Source: Gordius sp. MW1
Taxonomy: Eukaryota; Nematomorpha; Gordioida; Gordea; Gordiidae
DNA length: 64,000 nucleotides
Direction of reading: 5' to 3'
Assembly: GCA_964036665.1 (NCBI GenBank)
Contig: OZ038529.1
Coordinates: 25,492,060 to 25,556,059 of the forward strand
Part shown: one piece after another, positions 12,199 through 25,559 of the stretch
Layout: every line of letters begins with the position of its first letter
Numbering within the stretch: the first letter of the stretch is position 1
Position numbers and translations under genes: made by a program
Notes under the pieces: generated by a model
What the model saw: only the letters and a program-made list of their open reading frames with translations
What the model was told of the DNA's origin: nothing
Database searches by the model: none

Positions 12199-15100
12199 TT
12201 AGTAATATGGCTTATGCCACGGGTTGTAATCAGACGTTGAGGACTCACTTAATTTCTTCATAGGGCTATGCATTTTTTCCGGCTCGGTATTTTGCGTCTT
12301 CCAAGGAAGGCTTGTTTCTATAACGATAGAACTTAAGTCGTCTGAATCTATAAAATTGTTTAAATAAAATTTGTTTACAGCAGCATGCTGAATACACCAA
12401 ATTATTGTAACTATGATTAATTTCAAACCTAACTGAATAATTTCTAAATTAAGAGATGTTGAATGGATTCATAAAAAGCATTCAATAAAAACTGAGCTTG
12501 AAATTCTATGTATATAACGTAATAATCATTTAAAACACTAATAAAATTGTGCAGAATCCTTAGTCTATGTTTTTATTTTGAATCTAAGGCAAGATGTGAC
12601 ATATACTTTGTTGCACCTGAGGGCCAAATTGACGTTTCGATATAATAAAGCATTTATGAAGATTACTTAATAATGTTTACCTGGAGAATTTAGAGCTACG
12701 TTTTGAGTTAATTCCGATACGAATTCCGATTTAATCGCCTTCAACGAGTTTGACTAAATCATTTTTGATTTACAATTTTAAAAAGTTAAAATAATATGTA
12801 TATAATATTATTCAACTATACAAAATTTTTCAGCTTTTTTAAACGAAATAATAAAAATGGATTGGACTTTTCTTAATGAGTACACATACAGCAACCTTTA
12901 AATGCTAAAATTCGATACAATACAAACCTTTATTGTAATAAACAAAAGGCTTACTTTAGTGAATAAATGCATAAAATTTTTTATATCTTACGTTTAAAAT
13001 TAACCAATTGAAGCCTTCGTCCTAATCTCACAAGCTTAATAATTCCAACTAGTAGGAAAAGAGTGCAAAGCCTATTATTGGCCTCTCATCAAATAGTTTT
13101 TTATATGATTTATCATTAAAATAAAAAAAAAGGTTTTCTTTTACATAGAAATTTATATTCCATTTAAAAACATTGAGTTAAGCAAACAGGTAAAACATCT
13201 TCCAATTAAAAATATTAATCACTTTTTATTTTTAATGAAAAAAAAAATTTATAAGCTTTGAGTATTTTATTTGGAAGGTACGTTCTTTGTTACATACTAA
13301 CCTAGCATATGGGCATTTACTAGACTTTTTAAAATGAGCACATTCAACAGAACTTTATAGCGCGACATTCATTCAAGTCACAAAATTTAATATAAACTAA
13401 TTACTTCACTACTCACCACCAGGTATTTTGGTTTTAGGATTAAATTTTGAAGCATGTGATGTACATCAGCCTCGCCTGCATCCTCTCCTTGATACCTGTC
13501 CCAAACAACGGATTGTAGGGTCCTTCGCCCTAAACTATTACTAATAATGATTTAACTTAATCCTTAATATTTAGATAATTGTTTTACCCTCGACTTTCGC
13601 CAAAATAATTTCTGAAGTTGTAGACAAAGTTCGAGAGTTTTCGACATATTTTGCAATGATTGCCACCATAATTTTTTAGGTGATACAGAATATCGGAGAC
13701 ATTCAAACTGTGACACGTCTTTAAAAGCTCCGTGTTCTCGTCATCGTAAAATATTTCGTTTTTTAGCACTAAAGGCTGAATGATTTTTCGTTCAAACATC
13801 CTCAATCTAAATGTTCAAATCAACTCATCTCTAAAAAATTTGTATACTTTGGGATTATCCGATCAGGGTTTTTGGTATATGCGATGTTCTCCATCCCATT
13901 CACTAGCAGTGCTAAGGACTAGAAAGTTTATTTTATAAGCTTTTCATGATTACCCGTTCAAATAGTAAAGTTGATAGGGGGCAAGACTTGCAGTGAGACT
14001 TTTTGACCCTCAAATACTTAACCAAAGGCTTTATCGTCATACCCTATGCACAGAAATGTGAAAAAGTTTGGTAAGCAATTTTAGAATTAAAAGAAGACGT
14101 TGTAAAAAAGGTTTATTTAAAGATTAAAATTTTTAATCATCACAATTATACACTTCAAATATAAGATAAAGCCAAGCTGAAAACTTGGGATTTTCAAAAA
14201 TGCGTAATGAAAAAATTTTAATTTTTATAAAGAGTACTTGAAAGAAGGTCGTAATTAGCACTATGACGATAGTGGTGGTCAGAAACATGCGTTTCACCTC
14301 TTCGCTCATGTGTCTATTTCCAATTAAAGAAAGGGCCAGGGCAAAGGCTATTGCACCACGCAAGCCCGAATAACTCAGAATGAATTGCTCGACAGCGTCT
14401 AATTTCACCAATCGACACCTATTGGCTATCTTAATTAACACGTATACACCTGTACGAAATAGATTTAATTTATTAAATTTTAAGATAAGATTTAATGCGT
14501 GAGACATTTTTTATATATCCTATCAACAGAATGGGTAAACTTAAGTATGCAACCAACAAGGTCTTATTAGACTGAATTAACTTAACCTCATATCAATTAT
14601 TAAATCTTAGGGAGTATAGCCAAATTTGTTAGCGTGTAAGTTTGTATTGTATTAACTTATGAATCGATAGAGTAGGCAAAAGGACAGAGAATACAGAATG
14701 AACGCAGTGTTCCACAAGTGATAGTTTCCGAACAGTGATACCCCAAGCCATAGAAAAATCATGGATTCGCAAACGCTACTCAACATTTTGAGAATGTAAG
14801 TCATGGTGGTTGCGGAATGAGGAGTTACGTTGTGCGAAGCATACCGTTGCAGTATCAATGCGCACGATATTATGCTAGGATCATAAAAAGTGAACAATCA
14901 AAACTTTAAAATTAGTGACATCCTATTTTGCTAACTCTAACATTGTAGTTTAGAAACTTTGCGCGTGATCAAAGATTACCAATCGATTTATATGTTTTAT
15001 AGGCTCTATGTGTTTATAAATGCGCAAACTTTGTTATGTGGCCCAAATATCGTATGACAATGCTTAGTAAAGGTAGTTTTACTGAATTTGTGTAAATTAT

Positions 15101-16470
15101 ATGCGACTGTTTGATTGCTTATTACGCTTTTATCATCTTTAAAATACTTTCTTAATCATTTTATATACATAATGCAATGTCAATAGCTTACGCTAATATT
15201 CCTGATATATGGAACATATCGGCTAAAAGGTAAGATAAATAAGCCATAGAACACATGAACAATGGCTCTACTTCGGGTACTTTATTAGTGAACCTTGATG
15301 TAATTAACGTAAGAAAGTATGAATAATTTGGAAAATTAGTTCACTTGGTCACACAACTAGTAATGATCCCGGATAGGACACCAATAGTAATACCACCACT
15401 CGACACTACAATAAATGCCAACACTCCTTCGCCTATATCGCTATATTTGAGAGCTTTGGAAGGCGTACTTTTGAATCCCAAAAATAAATTGTATAAGACC
15501 TAGATGGCAGGGGCATTAGCCAAAACGTCATTTTATTTCTTACCACGGATATTCCATCATTGAGTAAGGACTCACCAAACATGATCATGTAAAGGTTTTC
15601 ATTGACGTGAACTTCCTCAAACACCGCTAAAACGGAGACAGGATCAACAGCTGAGATGAGGCTTCCGAACAAAAAGCATTCAATCAGATCGATTTCAATT
15701 TGGAACGCATCTTTTATGAAAAGTAGAATTTATGTCAAATAAGCGCTTAAAATGCTGCTTTGTTACTTCAAATATGCTAATTAAGTTAATGTCGAGATGC
15801 AATCCCATCCTTGATTCCCCCGACATAGCTTCTATTTTACAAAGCTTTGTTCAAAATACGGTGCATTTTTATCTGGCATTAAGTTAAACATACCGAGTTA
15901 TATTAATTAATGCTTAAAGAATCTAACTTTTTTCATAACTTTTTATACACATATAAATTTATTTATGCCATTAATACCGCACTGTCCAGCCTAGCTTGAT
16001 AATGAAAAGAGCGCAAAATTTCTCACCATACAAGGTTAGTGCGTATAGGGATAAGGCTATTGCGGCCGAATTCCACAAAGTACCAAACACCGCTAGACTT
16101 AAGATGGCGCCCAAATTTTTGGCGAAATATGAATTGTGTAAATAATAGCCTGCATCTAGTACGATGGGAGGTAGCAAAAGGAAAAAGAATATGTAAATTG
16201 ACCAAGAATTATCTACGTTAGTTGTTATGCGAATGTTGTAGAACAAAGCTCCGTATATGATTCCCGAACATATTAGGACGCAAGATTGTGGCACCCAGGT
16301 TGGAAATCTCGAGGACCAATGAAAAACTTTAAAAAAATATAATTACATAACATAACCTGATATTTACTGATTTTGGAGCAGGTAGCCAATAGTATCCATA
16401 TGGTTAATAAAAGTGGTGCTTGTATAACTCTTGTTCCAAAATGTATGAATTCAACATCTTCTTCTCCCAT
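12199..16470 (-). CDS. Na+/H+ exchanger, NHE/SLC9A family (14 exons, 664 aa)
   Basis: The protein exchanges Na+ for H+ across a membrane. Proposed exons: 16470-16368, 16326-16027, 15710-15544, 15499-15345, 15293-15192, 14874-14657, 14449-14238, 14043-13954, 13918-13848, 13806-13588, 13522-13417, 13324-13302, 13071-12992, 12347-12199. All have GT-AG ends and consistent phase. Motifs: [12 protein letters not shown] (residues about 84-95), [20 protein letters not shown] (148-167), FGESLLND with the Glu181/Asp186 pair needed for transport, [18 protein letters not shown], and [10 protein letters not shown] (about 375-384). About ten hydrophobic segments are followed by a hydrophilic tail from about 450 that ends in SLPWKTQ and a Ser-rich stretch. 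The start ATG (preceded by TAA) lacks the signal peptide seen in many relatives, so a 5' exon may be missing. Exons 12-13 are supported by phase and splice sites only; the rest also by homology. Confidence 0.85.
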
Positions 16471-17654
16471 TTAAAGTTGAGCTTAGTTTAGTCAAATAAA
16501 ATATGGTAAGCCAATATTGAGGTTATTTAAATTCTAGAAAGTCATCGTCGTACTTCTAATGGTAGATAATTGGTTGCCACAAAAGTAATCATCTCAGCAA
16601 ATAAACATTAATTAATAATTATTAACCACAATTCACGCTCTTAATTTTTGAACTTTTTTGTTTTTTATGTTAATTCATATAACATAAATATTAATTATTT
16701 TCATTTAAAAAACGATTCAAATATTATCGAAAATGAGATAAGTATTACGAGCCAAAATATATAAATTTCCACAATTTCGATCAAATCAATATAAAGAAAT
16801 ACAACTTCTAATTTATTGGGAACAAATTATTCCTCTTATCAACACTCATAGCCTATATATAGATGTTGAGTTAAAAATTAGTTAGTTTATTAGATTCAAC
16901 TCCATTTATATTTAAAACAAAAATTTAGGACTAGCCATTCAATTGCCTTGTTTCAAATAGTATTGTCTCAATCTTATTGTGTTCGTTTCAAAGTCTGAAA
17001 AAAGCATTTTATTTGCCCGGTTGCGGCTATACCCCAATTTTTAGTGTTACAATCCGACCTGATCCCTCTAAAAACCCAAAATTTATAAATAGTTTGAAAG
17101 GAAAGAAATGCCAAATAGGAACAGACATTATTTTACTTAATCCTTAAATATAAAAAATGGTCAACATAAAGACGATGCCAAAAATTGTTATGACTCGGCT
17201 CGACCCGCTTTATTTTTTAATAATCTCGTTTGACTTTGGTTCCCATGAAGAAACCTTAAATAATATGCCAGCGGCAACATAGTAATTTCACAATTGAATT
17301 TTGGCTAATTGGTGATGATCGGAATGCATGTATTCTATTAAATAAATAAATTCATACACAAATACATTTAAGATGGCGAGACTAGTTACATTTTTCACAC
17401 CACATAATTGTCCTCACGCGTCACTAACTTAAGGTTCGCCTACCATATTATACTTGGGGTTGTGCTCCAAGTGGAGTTTAATGATAATATAGAGCCTAAG
17501 ATTACACTACCTCAGACGGTCCCAAGTCTGGGTGTAAAAGATTCAGGGTTGGTGCTAGGTCGGATACATGCTGTAAACACCCACTTCATAATGATGATAG
17601 TTTCAAATCAACTCTACAACAGATATCTGGGGCGCCTCTACAAAGGACTGTGGT
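16471..17654. other. Intergenic DNA upstream of the exchanger gene
   Basis: AT-rich sequence that would contain the promoter of the minus-strand exchanger gene. An open frame at 17408-17659 (plus, 83 codons) resembles nothing I recognise and has no start context or splice partners, so it is not called. Confidence 0.4.
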
Positions 17655-17885
17655 TTTAATTTGGTGATATTTGTCGTAATTGTCGTTTATGGACTAAATG
17701 AATACTTTCAACAAAATTGGTGGGTCAGGTGTGATAAATTACTCATTTGTCAACCTATCTTAGTGATAATTGTCATAATTATTGTTTATTGAGCTAAATA
17801 AACACTTTCAGACAAATTTGGTGAGTGAAGGGGTCTTAAAGTACTTTCAAATATAAAATATAAATTTGTCAACTTGTCTTGGTAG
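17655..17885. repeat. Minisatellite, ~110-base units containing ATTGTCATAATTGTC
   Basis: Two diverged units begin TTGGTGATATTTGTCGTAATTG and GTGATAATTGTCATAATTATTG. Each continues with a GAGCTAAATAAA-like segment and ends in TTTGTCAAC.T.TCTT. The same unit occurs in the opposite orientation at 25770-26035. Confidence 0.7.
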
Positions 17886-19600
17886 TGTTTCAATCTCGTC
17901 TCGGTCTAGAAAAATCTCGCTCGTCATGACGCGAATTCTCGACCTGTCTCACCTTTTAAAAATTTCTCCTGTTTTATTAAAAATTTTAAATAGGTGTTAA
18001 AAAATTCAAATGGCAAACCTTTATATTTTTGAAAAACCTTAATACACAAACTTTTTAAATATTTAGCGCTACACTATTAAGACTAACTAATTCCTAACGA
18101 TAACATTTTCTATAGAAAGGGCAAATTAAAAAAGCTTTAAATAAGTTTGGAAAACAATACGAAAAGACCGGTTTTGTAATATATCTAAAATAGCATAATT
18201 GTGCCTCAAATTTTAACACTTTTTAGATGTCAGTATAAGCCAGTACTCTTGTGAGTGTTTTAGAGATGAAACTTCTATGTAATAAACATACTGACTGATT
18301 GTTGGATTAAAGATCTTATTATTTATTATTGTTCTATCAAATTATAACATTTGTATCAAATTCACTGTGTCTGTCAAATGTAAAAGAGTCATTTATAAGT
18401 TCGCCTATATTTGATTTAGTTATATTTTTGGGCAAATTAAAACCCCTTCCTGGCTAAAGTTTCAAAAGTGACCCTAACATATTTATAGCAAACGTTTAGT
18501 CCATTGATATTACTATCATAGCTTATATTTCAAAGTGTGAGTGATTTTAAATGGTAATACTATTTATTACACAATTGGTAAAAGTTGCATATATTATAAG
18601 GTAAAAATAACAATAAAAGCAGCATTATTATAGGATCAATAAGATAAGGTAATAAACTTCGTATTTTTTTTATGACAAAAATCATCTAATCCAATTTGTA
18701 TTCTAATTAATTACTTTCCGATTCCAATTAACGTTGCCATTGAATATTTATTTATTTAATACAGTATAAGTCCGTATATATTTTAATTGCTATGCATTTT
18801 ATGAGCTCGCTTTTGGTTGTCTTGTCGTGTCGTGTCTTGTCGTGTCCATATTGTTTTTGCATAATTGCCGTGAAAACTTATACACGGGTTTTTAATGGCT
18901 GGTGACTTCTGCTACCACTAGCTTGATACCGCTGTTTAAATTTTTTGACCTCGCCCGAGCCCAAATTCCATTATTGTTTATAGCCCGACTGATTAGCTTT
19001 ATACATAAATTCATTTTGCAACTTGTCTAAGTTGTTGCTATATATCGGATAATTGCTAAACTGGCTAAACAATTCCCTATAAAAGACCGTACTTCGACTT
19101 TATATCACCCCAGCCAAGGGCTAAAATTCTGGTTACTAGCTATTTATATTTGCTGTCTTGTGTATTTGACAATTTGTCTAGGTTGTTGCTTTATTTTATA
19201 TTGCACAATTATAGAAATTATTGTAAATTCAAATGTACCCGCCAACCCCAGTTTATAATGTGAAAAGTAATGCATATGACAAAATATGTATTCACTTAAT
19301 ATTTTATTAAGGTTCAAAAATTTGGGAAATATTAGTTGAAGCATAAAAACTTCTGGAAACGAATACTCAATTATAAATTTGAAATCGTTAGGCAGGCACA
19401 AATGACGCTAGGGTGCTAAAAAATCTCGAGCCACCTTAGCTTACCTGGCATAATTATTGAAACAAATTGGCGATAAATTTATAATTACCGCATTATGCAG
19501 GACGAGAAACGGCGAAATTCAAATATGCTTTATTAATAATTGCCACTCCATCAGCGCCTTCTAAGTCTAAAATTTTGCAACTTTTAATAATGCTAAAGAT
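17886..19600. other. CTCGTCTCG-motif repeat and unidentified AT-rich repeats
   Basis: About 17890-17960 carries CAATCTCGTCTCGGTCTAG and CTCGACCTGTCTC, of the same kind as 25565-25690 in the opposite orientation. Near 18787 AATTGCTATGCATTTTATGAGC begins a stretch with TCGTGTCGTGTC runs, resembling the outer end of the large inverted repeat at 22242. A TTGTCTAAGTTGTTGCTATAT-like segment recurs at about 19024 and 19172. No gene is seen. Confidence 0.45.
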
Positions 19601-21240
19601 ACAAATCTTTTTCTTTTTCTTTATCAGTTACTTGATCCCACAATCGTGGGGTTTGTTTTAATAAGTTCCTTCCATCTTGATCGAATGAGTGCCATGTCTT
19701 GACTAATCTTTTTTGTTTTCATAACTTTGTCGACTCTTCCTTTCCACGTGACATAGTGTCGTCCTCTTTCTCTCTTTCTCTCTTCCCCGGTACCTCCATG
19801 TCCAGTAATGTACGATTTACGTCATTCGTGTCCCTTATTAGTATATGCCCATACCACCTTAGCCGATTTTCGTTAATCATGTCCGTCATACGTTGAATAC
19901 CCATTTTTGTATGAGAAAGTCATTCGTCATATGGTCGAGTTTAGTATACCCCAAGCTCTAACCTATCATTCGCATCTCTGTGGCTTGTAATGGCTTTCCT
20001 TCCGTCATGTTTAATGCCCATGTTTCACTTCCATAGAGTAACACCGGTCTTAGGATGGATTTGTAGGCTAAGCTCTTCAACCAAGCATTTTCTTATCGCA
20101 CATTACACCGGATATACTTAGCCCTTTAATATATCCTTTTTGTATCCGGGCATTGACTTATGTCGCCCATTCCTCTTTATGTAGCATAGAGCCGACGTTT
20201 GTAAACCTGTCTACTTTTGGGTATTTTAAATAGTCCACCAGAAATGGGCTGCCTGTAACGTTCATTTCCATGTATACCGTTTTTCGATCGTTGACCTTAA
20301 ACCATATCCAGCTATGCGCTTTGACTATTTTTCGGCTTCTTCGAATACTTTCTCCTTTGTTTCCTCGTATAGTAAGTACTATATCATCGGCATATAGCAT
20401 ACACTATGGCGATGGCTTTTGAATGCCTCTCCATATCGTGCTTAAATTATATTAAATAAAAAGAGAATTAAAATAGATCCTTGATGTAATCCAATGGTAA
20501 CCCGAAAATTTAGAGTCTCCAACTGTCGTCCTTGAGGCTTTATAGATATTTTTCATAAGCCTATATGCGCCAGATATTTTTGTTCTCAGGCACCACCATA
20601 TTAAATCGCGAGGGACCGTGTCATAAGCATATGTAGGTCTCTTCTCTTCTCACCATATTTATCCATATTTGTTCTAGTGCGGAGATTGGGTCGATTGTAA
20701 ATTTGCCGGCATAAATCCGATTGGTTAGCAGATATTTTCACCTCGTTTTTCAGCCTTGTTACAAAGATTCTTCCATAAGCTTCAAGGAGTGGCAAGTTAG
20801 CTTGATACCTCTACAATTGCCACAGTCTTAAGGGTCTCCATTCTTAAAATAAGGGTATAATCGAGCTTGCTCTCCATTGATTAGGAATTCCTCTACTAGT
20901 ATATTGTTAAGGAGGTTCATTATGGTGGTGACCTTTTTCACGACATCCGAGCAATGCTTTCATAGGTATTCCATCTAGGCCATTCGCTTTTCCTTTTTGC
21001 ATCTTGTTCATTTGTGTCCTAACTTCATCCTCCTGAAAGAGTTTGACCATTCTTATATTTGGCTCAATATCGGGAAGGGAATCTTTGTCATTTGCAATAT
21101 TCATAGGTTTCTTAAAACATCTTTTCCACCTTTCCATCACTCCCTTCGAGTTGAATAAGGTTCGACCCTTCTTGTTTTCGACTATTTTAAGAACTCCGAA
21201 ACCGCGACTTTTCTTCTCCTTTGTTTTATTTTAAAGAAGA
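19601..21240 (-). mobile_element. RTE-like LINE remnant (reverse transcriptase C-terminal half)
   Basis: Reverse-strand fragments in order: RWKRCF and GKANGLDGIPMKAL (21140-20907), the N-terminal RT motif KGKAxGxDGIP; a poorly preserved middle; LYADDIVL (about 20395), the catalytic YxDD box, followed by KVNDRKTVYME; and RLRWYGHILIRD with MEVPGKRERE (19904-19719), the usual C-terminal end of RTE/BovB-type elements. Stops and frame changes separate the pieces, so the copy is inactive. The apurinic endonuclease part expected beyond 21240 is not recognised. Confidence 0.8.
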
Positions 21241-22241
21241 GTCCTGTCTTATTTGGATGTTGGGGCCAAGCTTCAAGGGACTGTTATATTTGAAAGAAGA
21301 ATAATCGTTCGGGGGCCTCTTAGTTCCGAGGAGATTGTTATTCCTGTACAGGAGATAAATTAAATACCACGAATTCGCATCCAATCAATTTTCCAGTGAA
21401 CGTACAAATAATTCCGAAGTACAATGCACGTAATACAGGACACGGGGGGGGGAAGAATACACCAAAACTAGTAATGATTATTCTTGGGAAGACTTTTCAA
21501 TGCGGGAAATATATTAATTAGAGTTCGGAGAAAATCCAGCTGGTGAGTATTGATTTTCAGGGGGTTATATAGGTGTAATTTTTTGGCTTGTTTTTTAATC
21601 CTTGAAATTTCTTTGCTTATTCGACCCATTTTTCCGCACCAATTTTTGATGGATGGCTCTTCGTTTTCAAAGATTTTGGAATCTTTTGCTGACAGTTCTA
21701 GTTCTCCGCTACGTTTCTAGGCCAATTATTTTATAGCCTGTCAAATCCCAAGGTTTTGCTGTCCTTGCTTTATTTCCCTACCAACCCTTTATTTATTGCC
21801 TATGAGGTTTCAGATTAGAACTTCGGCAATCTTCTTCCGTTCTTAGACAACTTTTCGGAGCCAATTATCGATCTAGGGCCCGCTGCTTCCTCGTATCCCG
21901 GGGGCATTCCTTATAAGGATCGGTTTCCTTATTTGGCTCGTTCCATGTTATACCTGCCTATACATGACACCTCCCTCTTTTCGGGGATTAAGTCTCGGGG
22001 GGGGGTCTCCTGGTTGAGTGGTTACTGTGAATGGGATTGCTTTATAGTGTCTGGTCATTTCAGCTGTTCGTAACCCATTCTTTCGATTCGTCCTTTGCTT
22101 TGTTATATGTCATCCGGGTTATTCGAGGCTCATGTGTCTTCTCACCGTGGTATGCCACCTACTATAAAATAGAAATTTTGCCCAATCCCTAATACAGGAT
22201 CGGTAGCCATATCACCCTTCTACATCAAAACACCTCTTTTC
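21241..22241. other. Unassigned sequence between the LINE remnant and the inverted-repeat arm
   Basis: Higher GC than its surroundings, with short G runs near 21445 and 22000, but no domain or repeat partner inside the window. It could be a decayed mobile element, which I cannot support further. Confidence 0.3.
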
Positions 22242-22469
22242 AATTGCTATGCAATTTATGGGCTCGTTTTTTGGTTGTCCGTCCGTTGTCCGTCCGTCCG
22301 TTACCCTCCTATCTATTTGCATTGGGTATATTAGGTTATCGATTTTTTAAATTAATGCATGAGAAAGAGGTGCCCCATTCCTCATCTCTATCTCCCTCGC
22401 TGTGTTATTTTTTAAATTAATGCATAAGAGGTGCCCCACCCCTCATCTCTATCTCCCTCGCTTTCGGGC

Positions 22470-22690
22470 GGGGTCGGGTTTTAATTGCTACGTTAAATTA
22501 ATGCATAAGTATGTCTATTCGTTTTTGAATTGGGTACCTGTGCCCTCCACTACAAGAGCCTATGCCTCTACTGATATGGGTCCCTGTGCCCAAGCCTATG
22601 CCTCTATTAATGTGGGTTCGAACCCCGGCGAACGTTCTGAATTGCTGGTTCGATTCCCGAAGAGGGCAAAATTTTTTTTTATTTTTTAAA
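22470..22690 (+). repeat. SINE-like insertion with two Pol III B-box motifs
   Basis: GGGTTCGAACCCC near 22613 and GGTTCGATTCCC near 22645 fit the tRNA/SINE B box. The segment is in the left inverted arm but missing from the right one. No A box at proper spacing and no cloverleaf is seen, so it is not a tRNA gene. Confidence 0.35.
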
Positions 22691-22899
22691 TTAAATTAAT
22701 ATATTTTTCCTGTTACTACCATTGATAACATGACTTTTTGGCCGTCCGCTTGTTCTATTAATGTTTCATTTTATTATATAATAAACATAAATAAAAGTTG
22801 TTTACTTTTAATTGCTAAGCAATTTAACTAGTTTTTGGGTTAGAATCCCGGAGTTTTTTTTGACTCTTATGATTGTTCTTGTTACTATCATTGATAATA

Positions 22900-23560
22900 A
22901 GACTTTTTGGCCGTCCGCTGGCTGCTGACCAATGAAAAAAATGACCATTGGCCAAAATGTGAATCCTAGTTTATTTTTTCGTTTTTTTTGACTATTATGA
23001 TTGTTCCTGTTACTACCATTGCTATTATGACTTTTTGGCCGTCCGCTGGCTCCTGACCGATGGAAAAAATGACCATTGGCCAAAATGTGAATCGAAATTA
23101 TTTTTTTCGTTTTTTTTTTACTATTATGATTGTTCCTGTTCCTACCATTGCTATTATGACTTTTTGGCCGTCCGATGGCTGCTGACCAATGGAATAAAAT
23201 GACCATTGGCCAAAATGTGATTCGAAAACTTTTTTTTGTTTTTTTTTTGACTATTATGAATTTATATCCACTTTTACCGTGTCCTGGCTGCTGACCAATG
23301 GAAAAAAATGACCATTGGCCAAAATGTGATTCGAAAATTTTTTTTTCGTTTTTTTTTACTCTTATGAATTTATATCCACTTTTACCGTGTGCTGGTTGCT
23401 GACCAATGGAAAAAAATGATCATTGGCCAAAGTGAGCATCAAAATTTTTTTTCCTTTTTTTTTGGCTATCATTGACTTATAGAGTATCTGTTGGTACTGA
23501 CCAATGGAAAAAAAATGACCATTGGCCAAATTTTTGATTTTTTTAATTAAAAATTGTTCA
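22900..23560. repeat. Tandem ~100-130-base repeats (left arm)
   Basis: Six units each contain CTGACCAATGG, an A run, ATGACCATTGGCC, a T run with CGTTTTTTT, and most contain TTTTTGGCCGTCCG. CCAATGG and CCATTGG form a small hairpin in each unit. Confidence 0.85.
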
Positions 23561-24389
23561 GATCCAACAAAAAATTTCTCCCAACAATTCTGCAAATTCT
23601 TAACATTGTGATGTTTTATAATATAATGTTTGTTAGACCCATAATCACTAAAGGCCATAAAAACTAATGTAATACGCAACTAGATGCAAACACTAGATCT
23701 AACCCTAACCCTAGCCTATATTACATTTTGCCTATAAATGGAAAATTTGTATAAATAATTAATTAATCATTAGGCATTTAATACCCCCCTATAGGCATTC
23801 TAGCCCCTTCCCACCTTTCTCGCCCATAAATTGCATAGCAAATATGATACATTTATACGAAGTACAGATGAGTCGTCCCCCCTTCCCTTCCCCTCTTCCC
23901 TTCCCTTCCCTTCTCCCCCTTCCCACGAGGGCCGAAGGCCCGAGTTTTAAGTTATAACCGATTTTATTGTCAACCACCGCACAAGAAATTAATGCTTACA
24001 TATGGGGAATAGGTTATATAAATGACGCGCAAAAAGGGGGGGGGGGGTATAAATTATATACATAACAGGGCAATTGTCACTCGGGAGGCGTTGTTCTCCT
24101 TGCCTTTTATTCCTTCATCTCTTCGATGGTAAAATTCCTCAATTGCTCCTAAATTTCTTCCCATATGTTAGTCGGTGGTCCGGCTTCTGTTTGCGTTCCT
24201 ATACTTTTAAAATTTTTCCCTTTTTTTGCTTTGGCCACTCTTTCTCTGATCCACCGTCTCTTTATCCCTTTGGCCGAGATCTTCCTTTCCTACACTTTCC
24301 AGGGGCATGACATCCATTGATGCGTCCCTCTTTCATTGCACACAGCAAACTAATCCCTCTAAGTGCACATCTACCCAATATCTACATTG

Positions 24390-25310
24390 CGGTGTTTTAT
24401 GGCTATCCTACCGGAGACATATCCTGCACTTGATCTTTTATAAAATACATTAAATTGGTCCCTACCCGGTCCCGTCGCCTCAATTGACCGATGTGTCTCC
24501 AGAAATCAGTTCCGTTTTCTATCGTCACCCGACACCTCAACCCTCCTTCTACTGCCACTACTAACCCTTTGACCCACTTACGAGGACCTTGGTACATCTT
24601 AACCAAACTGTATCCCCTAACTTGAAACGGGCCGCTCTTACTATATGACCTCTTCTCTCTACCTAACTCGTCTAACCATACTCGACCCTGTCGTATCAAG
24701 AATCTAGAAGAAGTGGACTTGCCATCTATTCATACCGCGTTATGGTACATCAACTTTATCTGCCACTGCTCGGGTGGCCCACGTTTCTCCTTAAGGATCC
24801 ATTCCTTAACTACTCCCACCATCCTCTCCGCTTGTCCGTTGGAACTGGGGTGATAGGGCGGGGTATGATATGTTCTATCCCCTAACTCCCACAAAATTCT
24901 TTAAATCTTAAGCTACTAAACGCTGGCCCTCCGTCGGACACTATCATCTTTGGTAACCCATATCGCGCCAATATTCCTTTCAATACCCTTATTACAATTC
25001 GAGTCGAACTCCCACTAACCCTGTCATACTCTATCCATTTGGTACAGGCGTCCACCGCTATAAAATATACCTTCCCGAGACATTCGAAAAAATCTAGATG
25101 GACCCTATCCCAAGGTTTCGCCTTAGCCCATTGGCTACCTTTACATTTGGGTGGCATCGCGGCTATGCTATGCATGCCTCACATTGCCTGCAGAGAGATT
25201 CTATATCATTCTTCATATCGGGCCACCAGATAAATTCTCGCGCCCATCTCTTCATTTTAACCATACCTTGATGTCCGTTATGTAATTCATTTAACACCTC
25301 ATTCCTTAAT
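24390..25310 (-). mobile_element. Ty3/gypsy-type integrase fossil
   Basis: Reverse-strand fragments match the 3' end of an LTR-retrotransposon pol region. The catalytic core (25175-24882) has WDRVHLDFF, VDACTKWIEY and MIVSDGGPAFSS; the C-terminal domain (24699-24403) has GPRKWVKG and HIGQLRRR. The element is broken and incomplete; gag, protease, RT and LTRs are not recognised next to it. It lies in the spacer of the large inverted repeat. Confidence 0.8.
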
Positions 25311-25555
25311 TATTGGGGATAATTAGCTGTAGACCTTTCATAACAACATATGTGATAAATATATTAATATACATGCCCTACTTATGTAAGTAAACTGTAA
25401 TTGCCAAATTTTAAACTTTTTGCAAAAATGTATCATATTTATTACACTTAGGTGTTATTTTAATATCAAATATATTCCTATTATATTGATTTATATTTAA
25501 TACCTTGAATGTAGATCATGCAAATTAAAATACAGAATAATTTACTGAAATCTAA
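25311..25555. other. AT-rich spacer
   Basis: No recognisable content between the integrase fossil and the following repeat. Confidence 0.3.
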
Positions 25556-25559
25556 TGAT

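Noticed and set aside
17408-17659. 83-codon open frame as a gene
   Set aside because: No recognisable motif, no splice partners and it overlaps the start of a minisatellite.
22600-22670. tRNA gene suggested by GGTTCGAACCCC
   Set aside because: No A box at the right distance and no acceptor or anticodon stem pairing.
22900-23560. CRISPR-like array of repeats and spacers
   Set aside because: Units are long, diverged and contiguous, in an animal genome; it is a tandem repeat within a mobile element.
23362-23679. 105-codon frame nearly identical to one at 31585-31902, as if a conserved gene
   Set aside because: It is made of the tandem repeat units and is duplicated because it lies in the inverted arms.
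23698-23712. Chromosome end suggested by TAACCCTAACCCTA
   Set aside because: Only two hexamers, repeated in the other arm and at 56.7 kb; interstitial telomere-like sequence.
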